Numbered from the stretch's first letter, positions 1 through 14,953 are shown. The stretch is 64,000 nucleotides of DNA from Pseudacidovorax intermedius (GCF_003350475.1 NZ_QQAV01000010.1:62001-126000), one strand, 5' to 3'. Notes: generated from the sequence alone by a model not told the origin. Program-made: numbers and translations.

Positions 1-866
1 TGTGCGGCACTGCGCACACGCCAGGCTGCATGCATGTGGGTGGTGGGCGACTGGCGCTCGGTGGGCAGGGCGACCAGATGACCGGCCTCCACGTAGGGCC
101 GCGCCATCGGTTCGGGCAGGAAGCCGGCACCCAGCCCATGCAGCTGGGCATGCAGCTTGGCCTGCATGGTGGGCACGGTGAGCACGTCCTGCCCGGCCAG
201 CAGGTTGACGTTCATGCCCTGCGAGAGCCGGGCCGAATCGGCCGCGGCGACGGCACGGTGCTGGCGCATCATGGCCTCGGTGACGGGCATGCTCGTGCGC
301 GCCAGCGGATGGTTCGGCGCCACCGCGTACACGAAGGAGAGCTGGCCAAGCACGCAGCTGCGGATGCCGGTGCCGGTGAAGCCCAGGCCGTCCGCGTCGA
401 GCACCGAGCCGATGGCCAGGTCGGCCTGGCCGCTGGTCAGCGCCTCGATGGTGCCCAGCAGGGTCTCGTCGCGCAGTTTCAGCCGCGTGGGTGGCGACAG
501 GGCGTAGAAGGCGCCCACCAAGTCGTAGAGCGGGTCGCGGGCGATCACGCTGTCGATGGCGATGGTCAGCTGAGGCTCCCAGCCCGTGGCGATGCGGCGC
601 ACGCGGTTGGCCACGGCGTCGATCTCGCCCAGCAGCCGCGCGGCGTCGCGCAGCAGTTCGCGGCCGGCTTCGGTCAGTTTGGCCTGGCGGGCGCTGCGGT
701 CGAACAGCAGCACGTCCAGCGCATCCTCGATCTGCCGCACGCGGTAGGTGAGGGCCGAGGGCACCAGCCCCAGGCTGCGGGCGGCGGCGGCGAAGCTGCC
801 GCGGTCGACCACGGTCTGCAGCATGGCCAGGGCGTCGGGCGTGAGGACTTCGCGGGCAGTCGGCAT
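1..866 (-). CDS. LysR-family transcriptional regulator (C-terminus cut by window edge)
   Basis: A DNA-binding regulator read leftward whose 3' end lies outside the window; 288 codons are visible. The N-terminus carries the LysR winged helix-turn-helix (residues about 8-60, with GSFAAAARSLGLVPSALTYR near residue 18), followed by a substrate-binding domain (KLHAQLHGLGAGFLPEP near the visible end). The ATG at 866 starts directly at the conserved domain. It is divergent from a pirin/DoxX/flavodoxin/pirin set, and a T-N11-A palindrome lies 13 bases before its start. It therefore probably autoregulates and controls that set; the inducer is unknown. Family assignment is firm, target genes are inferred from layout. 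Confidence 0.93.
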   Translation of the reverse strand, partial: MPTAREVLTPDALAMLQTVVDRGSFAAAARSLGLVPSALTYRVRQIEDALDVLLFDRSARQAKLTEAGRELLRDAARLLGEIDAVANRVRRIATGWEPQLTIAIDSVIARDPLYDLVGAFYALSPPTRLKLRDETLLGTIEALTSGQADLAIGSVLDADGLGFTGTGIRSCVLGQLSFVYAVAPNHPLARTSMPVTEAMMRQHRAVAAADSARLSQGMNVNLLAGQDVLTVPTMQAKLHAQLHGLGAGFLPEPMARPYVEAGHLVALPTERQSPTTHMHAAWRVRSAA

Positions 867-879
867 GGCCGGATTGTCA

Positions 880-894
880 TTCAAAAAATTTGAA
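880..894. promoter_or_regulatory. LysR-type palindromic box
   Basis: TTCAAA-AAA-TTTGAA: perfect six-base arms around a three-base centre, containing the T-N11-A spacing typical of LysR boxes (T at 881, A at 893). It lies between the divergent lysR-type gene (start 866) and the pirin gene (start 1037) in a locally AT-rich patch. The palindrome is seen directly; binding by the adjacent regulator is inference. Confidence 0.55.
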
Positions 895-1036
895 CGGCGT
901 CTTCAATGCACTGCGGTTTCAAGCCGGGTACGCGGGCCTAAAGTTCATTCCATCGCGGCGCAGTTCGGTGCCGCCTACCGGGGAAGGCCGGCGCAGCAGG
1001 CGCCACCGCCAGCCCCATTCGAAGGAGTTCAACATC

Positions 1037-1738
1037 ATGCTGCAGATCCGCAAGTCCCAGGAACGTGGCTATGCCGACCATGGCTGGCTCAAGTCCTTTC
1101 ACAGCTTCTCGTTCGCCGGCTACTACGACCCCGCCTTCATGGGCTGGGGCAACCTGCGGGTGATCAACGAGGACCGCGTGGCCGCCGGCGCCGGCTTCGG
1201 CACCCATGGCCACCGCGACATGGAGATCATCAGCTACGTGCTCGACGGCGAGCTGGCCCACAAGGACAGCATGGGCAACATCGAATCGATCCCGCCCGGC
1301 GACGTCCAGCGCATGAGCGCCGGGCGGGGCGTGATGCACAGCGAGTTCAACCACAAGGCCGACCAGACCACGCACTTCCTGCAGATCTGGATCGAACCCA
1401 ATGTGCGCGGCATTCCGCCGGGCTACGAACAGAAGGCGGTCGACGTGGCCGACAAGCGCGGCAAGCTGGCCCTGGTGGCGGCGCCCGAGGGCGAGGCCGC
1501 GTCGGTGAGCATGCATGCCGACGCGCGGCTCTATGCCGGCCTGTTCGACGGAGACGAGTCGGCCGAGCTGAAGCTCGACCCGGCCCGCAAGGCCTACGTG
1601 CACCTGATCCGCGGCGCGCTGGAAGTCAACGGCCAGCGCCTGCAGGGCGGCGATGCGGCGATGATCGCGGCCGAGTCGCAGCTGAGCCTCAAGGGCGGCC
1701 AGGACGCCGAGGTGCTGGTGTTCGATCTGGCGCCTTGA
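1037..1738 (+). CDS. Pirin family protein (YhhW-like)
   Basis: A 233 aa bicupin protein. Metal ligands expected for pirins are all present: H57 and H59 in GFGTHGHRDMEI, H101 and E103 in VMHSEF. Bacterial pirins of this YhhW size can have quercetin dioxygenase activity or act as redox-sensitive partners; the substrate here is unknown. The ATG at 1037 is chosen because it follows a good ribosome site (GAAGGAG, 1021-1027) and starts at the conserved MLQIRKS sequence. It is the first gene of a rightward set with DoxX, a flavodoxin and a second pirin, and is divergent from the LysR regulator. Confidence 0.93.
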   Translation: MLQIRKSQERGYADHGWLKSFHSFSFAGYYDPAFMGWGNLRVINEDRVAAGAGFGTHGHRDMEIISYVLDGELAHKDSMGNIESIPPGDVQRMSAGRGVMHSEFNHKADQTTHFLQIWIEPNVRGIPPGYEQKAVDVADKRGKLALVAAPEGEAASVSMHADARLYAGLFDGDESAELKLDPARKAYVHLIRGALEVNGQRLQGGDAAMIAAESQLSLKGGQDAEVLVFDLAP

Positions 1739-1751
1739 TGCCCGGACGAAG

Positions 1752-1775
1752 CGGCCCGCCCTGTGCGGGCCGTTT
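1752..1775 (+). terminator. Hairpin after pirin gene, weak terminator
   Basis: Stem CGGCCCGC (1752-1759), five-base loop, GCGGGCCG (1765-1772), then only three T. It lies 14 bases after the pirin stop. The stem is perfect but the short T-run makes it a weak or partial terminator before the DoxX gene. Confidence 0.4.
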
Positions 1776-1874
1776 CGCAGCCGATACCCTCGGCGGTGCC
1801 GTTGGTCAGGCGGCGACACCGTTCATTGTTTCCAATCCGTCCCACCGATTTTTTCAACGCAAGGAGCTACTTCC

Positions 1875-2297
1875 ATGGCCATCACCCAGACCTCCAACAC
1901 CACCCCGACCCAGGACGCTGCCGCCCTGGTCGGCCGCGTGTTCATCTCGATGCTGTTCCTGCCCGCGGGCTGGGGCAAGCTCACCGGCTTCGCGGGCACC
2001 GTCGGCTACTTCGGCAAGATCGGCGTGCCCATGCCCGAGGTGGCCGCGGCCATCGCCGTGGTGGTCGAACTGCTGGTCTGCCTGCTGTTCCTGGTCGGCT
2101 TCAAGACGCGCCTGATGGCCATCATCCTGGCCGTGTTCACCGTCGCCACCGCCTTCCTGGGCCATGCCTTCTGGAAGGTGCCGCCCGAAATGGTGATGGC
2201 CCAGCAGACCAACTTCTTCAAGAACTTCGCCATCGCCGGCGGCTTCCTGGCCTTCTTCGCCTTCGGTCCGGGCCGCTTCAGCATCGACAAGAAGTAA
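1875..2297 (+). CDS. DoxX family membrane protein
   Basis: A 140 aa inner-membrane protein with about four hydrophobic segments (roughly residues 17-33, 55-75, 80-100 and 115-130) and the family signature FISMLFLPAGWGKLTGF near residue 22. DoxX-family proteins are linked to quinone or thiol redox at the membrane, but a precise reaction for this subgroup is not settled. AAGGAG at 1861-1866 fits the ATG at 1875. Its neighbours (pirins, flavodoxin) point to oxidative or electrophile stress. A GC-rich hairpin with TTTT follows the stop (about 2304-2337) and may attenuate readthrough. Confidence 0.9.
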   Translation: MAITQTSNTTPTQDAAALVGRVFISMLFLPAGWGKLTGFAGTVGYFGKIGVPMPEVAAAIAVVVELLVCLLFLVGFKTRLMAIILAVFTVATAFLGHAFWKVPPEMVMAQQTNFFKNFAIAGGFLAFFAFGPGRFSIDKK

Positions 2298-2367
2298 TGC
2301 CTCCCGGGCCGCGGCGCTGATGCCCGGCCCGGCTTTTGTCCCTTTGTTTTCTGAACCAGGAAATCCC

Positions 2368-2919
2368 ATGACCGACATCGCCATCGTCTACCACTCCGGC
2401 TACGGCCACACCCAGCGCGTCGCCCAGGCCGTCGCCGAAGGCGCCAAAGCCGCCGTGATCGCCATCGACGCCGACGGCAACCTGCCCGAAGGCGGCTGGG
2501 AAACGCTCGCCCAGGCCAAGCTGATCGTCTTCGGTGCGCCGACCTACATGGGCGCGCCCAGCTGGCAGTTCAAGAAGTTCGCGGACGCCTCGTCCAAGGT
2601 CTGGTTCGTCCAGGGCTGGAAGGACAAGCTCTTCGCCGGCTTCACCAACAGCGCCACCATGAACGGCGACAAGTTCGCCACCATCGCCTACTTCTGGCAG
2701 CTGGCCATGCAGCACGGCGGTCTGTGGGTCGGCCTGGGCATCGTGCCGAGCAACAAGAAGGAATCGACGCGCGACTCCCTCAACTACGTCGGCGGCTTCG
2801 GTGGCCTGATGACCACCTCACCCTCGGATGCGAGCCCCGCCGAGATCCCGGCCGGCGACCTGCAGACCGCCCGCGCCTTCGGCGAGCGCCTGCAAGGCGC
2901 GCTGAAGCTGCTGGCCTGA
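2368..2919 (+). CDS. Flavodoxin-fold NAD(P)H-dependent reductase family protein
   Basis: A 183 aa flavodoxin-like protein. The N-terminal FMN phosphate loop reads IVYHSGYGHTQRVA (residues about 5-18) and the second flavin contact is VFGAPTYMGAPSW near residue 55. It resembles the WrbA / NAD(P)H:quinone reductase superfamily but is shorter and lacks enough marks to call WrbA. The ATG at 2368 is preferred over the upstream in-frame ATG at 2320 because it begins at the conserved strand MTDIAIVYHS and the extension lies within a hairpin. Likely a quinone- or FMN-linked reductase working with the pirins and DoxX. Confidence 0.88.
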   Translation: MTDIAIVYHSGYGHTQRVAQAVAEGAKAAVIAIDADGNLPEGGWETLAQAKLIVFGAPTYMGAPSWQFKKFADASSKVWFVQGWKDKLFAGFTNSATMNGDKFATIAYFWQLAMQHGGLWVGLGIVPSNKKESTRDSLNYVGGFGGLMTTSPSDASPAEIPAGDLQTARAFGERLQGALKLLA

Positions 2920-2964
2920 TCCTTCTTTCGTCCTCATCCACGCCAACCGAACCGGAGAGCCGCC

Positions 2965-3912
<948 letters not shown>

Positions 3913-3964
3913 GCAGGCGGGCAGGTTCGGCGACGGGCAGTGGTGGCACCCGACTTCGGCGCCC

Positions 3965-4756
3965 TCAACCCTGCTTGATCGGCAGATCCGGGTCCTCGAA
4001 GGCCCGGGCGCTTGCATGCGCCGAGCGTGCGCTCAGGTCCGGCGCCAGGGCCTCGCGGCCGTCGAACACGAAGCAGTCGCCCCGGTAGTGGGCGCCGCCC
4101 ACTTCCTCGAAGTACTTGAGGATGCCGCCTTCGAGCTGCAGCACATTCGTCAGCCCCAGCTCGTGCATGTAGATGGCGGCCTTCTCGCAGCGGATGCCGC
4201 CGGTGCAGAAGCTCACCACCGTCTTGCCCTCCAGCTGGTCGCGGTGCGCCTGCACTGCCGCCGGAAACTCGCTGAACTTGCCGATGCGCCAGTCGATGGC
4301 GTCCTCGAAGGTCCCGTAGTCCACCTCGAAGGCATTGCGGGTGTCCAGCATCACGACCGGCTTGCCGGCGTCGTCGTGCCCCTGGTCCAGCCAGCGGCGC
4401 AGCGTCGGCGCATCCACCGCCGGCGCGCGGCCGGCCGCGGGGCGAATGGCGGGATGGTCCATGCGGATGATCTCGCGCTTGTTCTTGACCAGCATGCGGC
4501 GGAAGGGCTGGTGCGCGGACCAGCTTTCCTTGGGCGCCAGCGGCGCGAAGCGCGGGTCGGCACGCAGCTCGGCCACGAAGCCGCGCACTGCGTCGGCTGC
4601 GCCGGCCAGGAAGAGGTTGATGCCTTCCTCGGCCAGCAGGATGGTGCCCATCAGGCCGAGTGCCTTGCAGCGCTCCAGCAGGTGCGGCCGCAGCGTGTCG
4701 CGGTCGTCGATGGGCACGAAGAGATAGGCGGAGATGTTGAGCACGGATTCGGACAC
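3965..4756 (-). CDS. trhO: tRNA uridine(34) hydroxylase / rhodanese-domain protein TrhO (YceA)
   Basis: A rhodanese-domain protein of about 263 aa that oxygen-dependently hydroxylates U34 of certain tRNAs (5-hydroxyuridine formation) in the family's known role. The N-terminal acylphosphatase-like part ([23 protein letters not shown]) precedes the rhodanese domain with catalytic cysteine C184 in [11 protein letters not shown]. No ATG fits: the reading frame offers GTG at 4756 or GTG at 4744 just before the conserved NISAYLF, so a GTG start is used. Divergent from the SLC13 permease. Confidence 0.92.
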   Translation of the reverse strand: MSESVLNISAYLFVPIDDRDTLRPHLLERCKALGLMGTILLAEEGINLFLAGAADAVRGFVAELRADPRFAPLAPKESWSAHQPFRRMLVKNKREIIRMDHPAIRPAAGRAPAVDAPTLRRWLDQGHDDAGKPVVMLDTRNAFEVDYGTFEDAIDWRIGKFSEFPAAVQAHRDQLEGKTVVSFCTGGIRCEKAAIYMHELGLTNVLQLEGGILKYFEEVGGAHYRGDCFVFDGREALAPDLSARSAHASARAFEDPDLPIKQG

Positions 4757-4808
4757 GGCGCGGATTGTAGGAAGGCGTCCGCGCGTGATCGGGCACATCC
4801 GGCTTCGG

Positions 4809-4822
4809 TTGACATGAGTCAA
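4809..4822. promoter_or_regulatory. TTGAC-N4-GTCAA palindrome (FNR/CRP-like or -35 element)
   Basis: TTGACATGAGTCAA is a perfect five-base inverted repeat with a four-base centre, in the geometry of FNR-family sites (TTGAT-N4-ATCAA). It sits 53 bases before the SLC13 permease start and 53 before trhO. The same bases could be a -35 hexamer (TTGACA), but no matching -10 is seen 17 bases on. Sequence is clear, function inferred. Confidence 0.35.
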
Positions 4823-4874
4823 GGCTCCCCGGGCAGCGCGCCTGCACGATGGGCACGTTCCCGACGACCCGGCC

Positions 4875-6377
4875 ATGGCCATGATTTCCAGGATGCTCGA
4901 CCACTTTCGCCGCGCGGTGCCCTTCCGCATCGTGCCGGCCACCATCGCCACCGCCGTGCTGATCGGCCTTCTGCTCGTGCCTACGCCCGACGGCCTCACG
5001 CCCAAGGCCTGGGCGCTGGTAGCCATCTTCCTGACCACCATCGTGGCGATCATCCTCAAGGTCATGCCCATCGGCGTGATGGCGATGATGGCCATCATGG
5101 TGGTGGCGCTCTCGCAGGTCACCGCCACCTCGTCCAAGGGTGCGATCACCGATGCGCTGGCCAGCTTCGGCAATCCGCTGATCTGGCTGATCGTGGTCTC
5201 GGTGATGATCTCGCGTGGGCTCAAGAAGACCGGGCTGGGCGCGCGCATCGGCTTCTGGTTCATCTCGCTGCTCGGGCGGCGTACCCTGGGCATCGGCTAC
5301 GGGCTGGCGGCCTGCGAGCTGATCCTGGCCCCGTTCACGCCCAGCAACACCGCCCGGGGCGGCGGCATCGTGCATCCGATCATGAAGTCCATCGCGCATG
5401 CCTTCGGCTCCGATCCGGAGCAGAAGACGCAGGGCAAGGTCGGCACCTACCTGGCGCTGGTCAACTACCACGCCAACCCCATCAGTTCGGCCATGTTCGT
5501 CACGGCCACGGCGCCCAATCCGCTGGTGGTCGACTACGTGGCGAAGGTGACGAACCAGTCCTTCCACCTGAGCTGGGGCACCTGGGCGCTGGCCATGCTG
5601 TTGCCGGGCCTGGTGTGCATGGCGCTGATGCCCCTGGTGATCTACGTGCTGGCCCGGCCCGAGGTGACGCGCACGCCCGATGCCGTGACCTTCGCGCGCG
5701 CCGAACTGGCCCGCATGGGCCCGCTGCAGGGCCGCGAGTGGGTCATGCTGGGCACCTTCGCGCTGCTGCTGGTGCTGTGGGCCGACGTGCCGGCCCTGCT
5801 GCTGGGCAAGGCCTTCAGCCTGGATGCGACGGTGGTGGCGCTGCTGGGCCTGTTCATGCTGCTGATCACCGGCACGCTGGACTGGGAGGACGTGCTGACC
5901 GAGAAGAGCGCCTGGGACACGCTGGTGTGGTTCGGCGCCCTGGTGATGCTGGCGGGCGAGCTCAACAAGGCGGGCGTGATCGGCTGGTTCTCGGCGGGCC
6001 TGCGAAGCGGCATCGAGTCCAGCGGCATGGGCTGGCTGCCCGCGGCGGCGGTGCTGGTGCTGGTCTTCCTGTTCTCGCACTATCTCTTTGCCAGCACCAC
6101 CGCGCACATCAGCGCCATGATGCTGGCCTTTCTGACTGTGGGCGCGCACCTGGTGCCGGGCGCCTACCTCGTGCCCTTCCTGCTCATGATGGCGGCGGCC
6201 TCCTGCATCATGATGACGCTGACACACTATGCTACCGGCACCTCGCCCATCGTCTTCGGCAGCGGCTACGTGGGCATGGGTCGATGGTGGTTCGTGGGGC
6301 TGGTGATGGCATTGGTGGAACTGTCCGTCTTCGCCACCGTCGGCCTGCTTTGGTGGAAGGTGCTGGGCTACTGGTGA
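4875..6377 (+). CDS. SLC13 (DASS) family anion:sodium symporter
   Basis: A 500 aa polytopic inner-membrane permease with about eleven to twelve hydrophobic segments. The divalent-anion symporter fold is marked by two SNT-type ligand motifs: [15 protein letters not shown] (about residue 155) and [12 protein letters not shown] in the second half (about residue 409). Members carry dicarboxylates or tricarboxylates such as succinate, malate, tartrate or citrate; the substrate cannot be chosen from sequence. Start ATG at 4875; a second ATG six bases on is also possible. It is convergent with the TIGR01777 gene with only ten bases between stops. Confidence 0.93.
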   Translation: MAMISRMLDHFRRAVPFRIVPATIATAVLIGLLLVPTPDGLTPKAWALVAIFLTTIVAIILKVMPIGVMAMMAIMVVALSQVTATSSKGAITDALASFGNPLIWLIVVSVMISRGLKKTGLGARIGFWFISLLGRRTLGIGYGLAACELILAPFTPSNTARGGGIVHPIMKSIAHAFGSDPEQKTQGKVGTYLALVNYHANPISSAMFVTATAPNPLVVDYVAKVTNQSFHLSWGTWALAMLLPGLVCMALMPLVIYVLARPEVTRTPDAVTFARAELARMGPLQGREWVMLGTFALLLVLWADVPALLLGKAFSLDATVVALLGLFMLLITGTLDWEDVLTEKSAWDTLVWFGALVMLAGELNKAGVIGWFSAGLRSGIESSGMGWLPAAAVLVLVFLFSHYLFASTTAHISAMMLAFLTVGAHLVPGAYLVPFLLMMAAASCIMMTLTHYATGTSPIVFGSGYVGMGRWWFVGLVMALVELSVFATVGLLWWKVLGYW

Positions 6378-6387
6378 GCGTTCGGCG

Positions 6388-7389
6388 TCAACTGGCGCCG
6401 CCCTTGGCGTGCCGCGAGCCGGTCGCCAGATCGGACAGTGCCGCCTCCAGCGAAGGATGGGCGAAGGCGTAGCCCGCCCGCTGCGCCACGACAGGCACCA
6501 CGTTCCGGCCGGCCAGCAGCAGGTCGGACATCTCGCCCATGGCCAGGCGCAAGGCCATGCCCGGGACGCGCAGACGTGCCTTGCGTCCGTACGACGCCGC
6601 CAGCGCATGGACGAATTCGGATTGGGTGGGCGTGTGCGGCGCCACCACATTGACTGGTCCGGCCAAGGTCTCGTGCGCCAGGGCGAAGCAGGCCAGGCCG
6701 ACCACGTCGTCCACATGCACCCAGGGCGAAGGTTGGCGTCCATTGCCGAGCACGGCGCCCAGGCCCAGCCGGGCGGCGAGTGCCTGCGGCGGATAGGCGC
6801 CGCCGTCGGCGCCCAGCACCACGCCGAATCGCATCCGGACCACACGCACGCCCAGCGCTTCGGCCAGCTGCGCGTCGCGTTCGATGGCGGCGCACAGGTC
6901 GGACTGGAACTGCCCCGGCTGCGGCGGCGCACTTTCGTCGCACGGCAGGTCGTCGCCCGTTTCCACCTTGCCGTACCAGCCGATGGCCGACGCCACCAGC
7001 AGGGCACGGGGCTGGCGCGCCAGCCGGTGCATCAGCGCCAGCAACTGGGCGGCTGGCGCGGCCCGGCTGCGCATCAGTTCCTCGCGCCGGGCTTGGGTCC
7101 AGGGCGGGCCGATGACCCGGGCGCCGGCCAGGTGGACGCAGGCATCGATGGGGGTGTCGCCCGCGATGTCGGACAGCTGGCCGACCACCCGCACCTGCGG
7201 CCCCAGCGTCCGGCCGGCGCGCGCGGCGTCGCGGGAGAGCGCGATGACGGCATGGCCGTCCGCCAGCAGCCGGCGGACGAGATGGCGGCCGACGAAGCCT
7301 GTGGCGCCGGTGACGAGCAGGGTCTGGGGCATGGCGGGCGGCCTTCGTGGGAGCACGGTGGGCATGGGCGGAGAGGGGGTGTGCATCAT
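6388..7389 (-). CDS. TIGR01777 family epimerase-like SDR protein (YfcH)
   Basis: A 333 aa extended short-chain dehydrogenase-like protein. The Rossmann motif TGATGFVG spans residues 27-34, and conserved family elements include HLAGARVIG and WVHVDDVVGL. The reaction is unknown; homologues (YfcH) are predicted nucleoside-sugar epimerase-like. The start at 7389 overlaps the photolyase stop by four bases (ATGA), suggesting coupling; an internal ATG at 7332, at the beginning of the conserved domain, is the alternative start (314 aa). Third gene of the DUF2256-photolyase operon. Confidence 0.9.
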   Translation of the reverse strand: MMHTPSPPMPTVLPRRPPAMPQTLLVTGATGFVGRHLVRRLLADGHAVIALSRDAARAGRTLGPQVRVVGQLSDIAGDTPIDACVHLAGARVIGPPWTQARREELMRSRAAPAAQLLALMHRLARQPRALLVASAIGWYGKVETGDDLPCDESAPPQPGQFQSDLCAAIERDAQLAEALGVRVVRMRFGVVLGADGGAYPPQALAARLGLGAVLGNGRQPSPWVHVDDVVGLACFALAHETLAGPVNVVAPHTPTQSEFVHALAASYGRKARLRVPGMALRLAMGEMSDLLLAGRNVVPVVAQRAGYAFAHPSLEAALSDLATGSRHAKGGAS

Positions 7390-8933
7390 GCGCCGACCTC
7401 GCCGCGCCGGATGGCGGCCGAACGTTCGGCGATGCGCCGGCGTTCATCCGCGTCCAGGCGCTGCAGGTTGCGCAGTTGCAGGGTCATGCGCGGATTGGAC
7501 GCCAGCCGTTCTTCGTGGCGGACCAGGAAGTCCCAGTACAGCGTGGTGAAGGGGCAGGCATCGTCGCCCAGCCGCTCGGCGGGCTTGAAGCGGCAGCGGC
7601 CGCACAGGCTGCCGGCGCTCATGCGCTCGATGTAGCGGCCCGTGGCCACGTAGGGCTTGCTGCCCATCAGCCCGCCGTCGCCGAACTGGCTCATGCCCAG
7701 CGTGTTGGGCAGCTCCACCCATTCCACCGCATCGACATAGACCGCGAGGTACCAGGCGTGGACCTGCTGCGGCTCGACGCCCAGCAGCAGGGCATAGAGC
7801 CCGGTGACCATGAGGCGCTGGATGTGGTGCGCATAGCCATGTTCGAGCGTCTGGCCGATGGCGTCGGCCAGGCAGGCCATGGGCGTGTCACCGGTCCAGT
7901 AGAAGCCGGGCAACGGTTCCCTGGCGCCGAGCGCGTTGAGTTCCAGGTAGCGCGGCATGCGCGTCCAGTAGATGCCGCGCACGTACTCGCGCCAGCCAAG
8001 GATCTGGCGGATTAAGCCCTCGGCGCTGGCGAGCGCCACGTGCCCGGCCCGGTACGCCTTTTCGACGGCCTCGACCACTTCGCGCGGGTGGAGCAGCTTG
8101 AGGTTCATCGCGGCCGACAAGCGCGAATGCCAGAGCCAGGGCTCGCCCGGCCACATGGCGTCCTGCCAGTGGCCGAAATCGGCCAGGCGGTGGCTGATGA
8201 AGTCGGCCAGAGCGTCCAGGGCCTGGGCTCGCGTGACCGGCCAGGCGAAGTTGGCCAGGTTGCCGGGCCGGTCGGCGAAGCGCTCGGCCACCAGGTCGAG
8301 CACGCCCTGGGTGAGCGGGTCGGGTCGGAAGGCCGGCGCCGCCGGCACCAAGCCCGGACCGGCCCTTCCGAAGGCGGCGCGGTTCTCGGCGTCGTAGTTC
8401 CACTGGCCGCCGACGGGCTCGTCGCCATCCATCAGCACGCCGTGGCGGCGGCGTTGCTCACGGTAGAAGAACTCCATGCGCAGTTGCCGCCGGCCCCGTG
8501 CATACGCGGCGAATTCGCGGACGGTGCAGAAGAAATGCCGGTCTTCGCGGACTTCCAGCGGCACGCCTTCGGCGGCCGCCACCGCCTGGAGCGCCTTGAG
8601 CACCCGGTGCTCGCCCGGTGCGGTCATCACCAGCCCTTGCGGCCGGTGCGTGCGGATGGCCAGTTCCAGTTCCGCCGCCAGGCTGCCGCGATTGCCCTTG
8701 CCGTCCAGGCGGGTGTAGTGCACCGTGCGACCGGCTTTCACCAGTGCATGGGCGAAATGGCGCATGGCGGCCAGGAAGATGGCAATGCGCGGCTGGATCG
8801 ACCATACATGGCTGGCCTCGTCGTCCACCTCCGCCATCCAGACGGCGTCCTGCGCGGGGTCGAAGCCGTCGAAGCCGCTCGCCTCCGGGTCGAGCTGGTC
8901 GCCCAGCACCAGCACCAGGTGGCGCAGCGTCAT
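7386..8933 (-). CDS. Iron-sulfur cryptochrome/photolyase (FeS-BCP, 6-4 photolyase-like)
   Basis: A 515 aa FAD-dependent photolyase-related protein of the prokaryotic FeS-BCP group typified by Agrobacterium PhrB, which repairs UV-induced (6-4) photoproducts. Four cysteines for the [4Fe-4S] cluster are present: C354, C444, C447 and C460, with CGRC followed by twelve residues and the last cysteine. The C-terminal FAD-binding half includes LPNTLGMSQFGDGG and the N-terminal half the alpha/beta domain (LVLVLGDQLD). The ATG at 8933 starts at the conserved strand and overlaps the DUF2256 stop by four bases (ATGA). Signalling rather than repair is possible for some members. Confidence 0.92.
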   Translation of the reverse strand: MTLRHLVLVLGDQLDPEASGFDGFDPAQDAVWMAEVDDEASHVWSIQPRIAIFLAAMRHFAHALVKAGRTVHYTRLDGKGNRGSLAAELELAIRTHRPQGLVMTAPGEHRVLKALQAVAAAEGVPLEVREDRHFFCTVREFAAYARGRRQLRMEFFYREQRRRHGVLMDGDEPVGGQWNYDAENRAAFGRAGPGLVPAAPAFRPDPLTQGVLDLVAERFADRPGNLANFAWPVTRAQALDALADFISHRLADFGHWQDAMWPGEPWLWHSRLSAAMNLKLLHPREVVEAVEKAYRAGHVALASAEGLIRQILGWREYVRGIYWTRMPRYLELNALGAREPLPGFYWTGDTPMACLADAIGQTLEHGYAHHIQRLMVTGLYALLLGVEPQQVHAWYLAVYVDAVEWVELPNTLGMSQFGDGGLMGSKPYVATGRYIERMSAGSLCGRCRFKPAERLGDDACPFTTLYWDFLVRHEERLASNPRMTLQLRNLQRLDADERRRIAERSAAIRRGEVGA

Positions 8934-9097
8934 TTCGGCGTCTCTGCGCGGCGGCGCCGGCAGGCCTCGGAGCAATATCGCACTTCTTCCCAGTTGCGCG
9001 CCCAGGCCTTGCGCCAGCTCATCGGCCGGCTGCAGACGGCGCAGGGCTTGACGGGCAGGGCGGCCTTGTTGCCCTTGAAGCCTCGGGGTTCGGTCAT
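8930..9097 (-). CDS. DUF2256 small zinc-finger-like protein
   Basis: A 55 aa protein with a four-cysteine ribbon: C19 and C22 (KPCAVCSRP), C42 and C46 (YCSEACRRR), and the family core WRKAWARNWEEV. DUF2256 genes very often sit next to photolyase/cryptochrome genes, and here the stop overlaps the photolyase start by four bases. Its job is unknown; the pairing suggests a light-repair accessory role. The ATG at 9097 is preferred because it gives the usual length and lies just upstream of the conserved lysine-rich stretch. It is divergent from dnaE. Confidence 0.9.
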   Translation of the reverse strand: MTEPRGFKGNKAALPVKPCAVCSRPMSWRKAWARNWEEVRYCSEACRRRRAETPK

Positions 9098-9211
9098 GGG
9101 TGGCGCGGCAGGGTGCATGTGGAAGGCGGGTGACCCTTTCCCTACGCAGGGCGAGGCCGCTTCGATCACCGGCAACCTTGCGCGGCCGCGGGGCTTTTTA
9201 CAATCGGGCCA

Positions 9212-13789
<4,578 letters not shown>

Positions 13790-13790
<1 letters not shown>

Positions 13791-14935
13791 TGCCGGCCGG
13801 GGACGTCGCACGTCGCCAGGATCTGGCGACGCCCGAGGCGACGCCGGCCGCTTCGCCTCGCGTGGCCTTCGCGCAGTTGCTGGCCAACATCGAGACCGCC
13901 CGCACGCGGCTGGCCGAGTGGCAGGCGCTCGCCGAGCGGCTCGGCGCCCAGTACGCGCGCGATGTCGCGCCATTGCACGAGGCCTACGACGCACTGCGGG
14001 CCCAGCTGGTCGAGCGACTCGACGCGCTTGCTTCCGGCGGTGAGCGGCTGTCGCATCCCGAGCGGGTGCGGCTGCATGAGCTCATCGCGCAGCTGGCCGG
14101 CGAACTCGAAGAAACCCCGGATGCGGCGCGGCGAGCGGCAATGCGGCGCTTGCGGGCCTACTACTCGCCCGATGCATCCGAGGAGGGCAGTGCAGATGAC
14201 GCGCCGCCAGGTCGACGCGTGCGGTCGTCTGGCGACGCGCTCGCCGCCCGGGAAGGCGCCGATACCCCGCCGGACGACGATCCGGCCACACTCGCCGACC
14301 GCGCCGAAGCCCAGGCGCGTGCTGCCGCCGAGCAGGCCGACGCCGCCCGTGCCGCCCACAGGGCGCGCCGCGCGCGCCAGGCCAGGGAGCGTGCGGCCCA
14401 GGCCGAAGCCCGCGACACGGCCGTGCCGCTGCGCGAGGTCTACCGTCGTCTGGCGAGCCAGCTCCATCCCGACCGCGAGCCCGATCCCACGGCGCGCGAA
14501 CGCAAGACGGCGCTCATGCAACGTGCCAACCGCGCCTACGAGGCCGGCCAGCTTCTTGAACTGCTGGAGATCCAGCAGATGCTGGCCACATCCGAATCGA
14601 GCCGGCTCGCGCAGATGAACGACGACGCCATCGCCCGCTACAACCGGCTGCTGCAAAGCCAACTGGCCGACCTGCAGGCGCAATGGCGGGCCGAACAGCT
14701 GCGGCTGGCGACGGCCTTCGGACTGCCGTCGCATCCCACGCTCACGGCCGCCCGCTTCGAGGCAGATCTGCGCGCGCGCAAGCAGTCGCTAAGTGCTGCG
14801 CAGAAGGGGCTGCAACAACTCCTGCGGGCGCTGGAAGCCCCGGGCGCGCTGCGCGAGTGGCTGCGGCAGGAAAGAGCCTGGGAGCGGGAGGAAGCAGCGA
14901 CGACGACGAAGCCGTCGCGCCGGGCTCGCCGCTGA
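13790..14935 (+). CDS. J-domain protein with central HPD motif
   Basis: A 381 aa protein, mostly alpha-helical and charged. A J-like segment at about residues 212-265 (REVYRRLASQLHPDREPD, with H226-P227-D228) matches the HPD loop needed to stimulate DnaK. Unlike classical DnaJ the J domain is central, flanked by an alanine/arginine-rich predicted coiled coil (about 165-210) and a C-terminal helical region. No Gly/Phe or zinc-finger domains are present, so it is a type III-like J protein. The start overlaps the pip stop (TGATG). Partner and client are unknown. It converges with tolA. Confidence 0.8.
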
Positions 14936-14948
14936 ACCGGCGAGCCCG
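14921..14948. terminator. Strong hairpin across convergent stops
   Basis: Perfect 11-base stem CGGGCTCGCCG / CGGCGAGCCCG with a six-base loop, lying between and over the stops of the J-domain gene (14935) and tolA (14954). There is no T-run on either side, so it may act as a bidirectional transcript-end stabiliser rather than a classical intrinsic terminator. Confidence 0.55.
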
Positions 14949-14953
14949 CGGAC

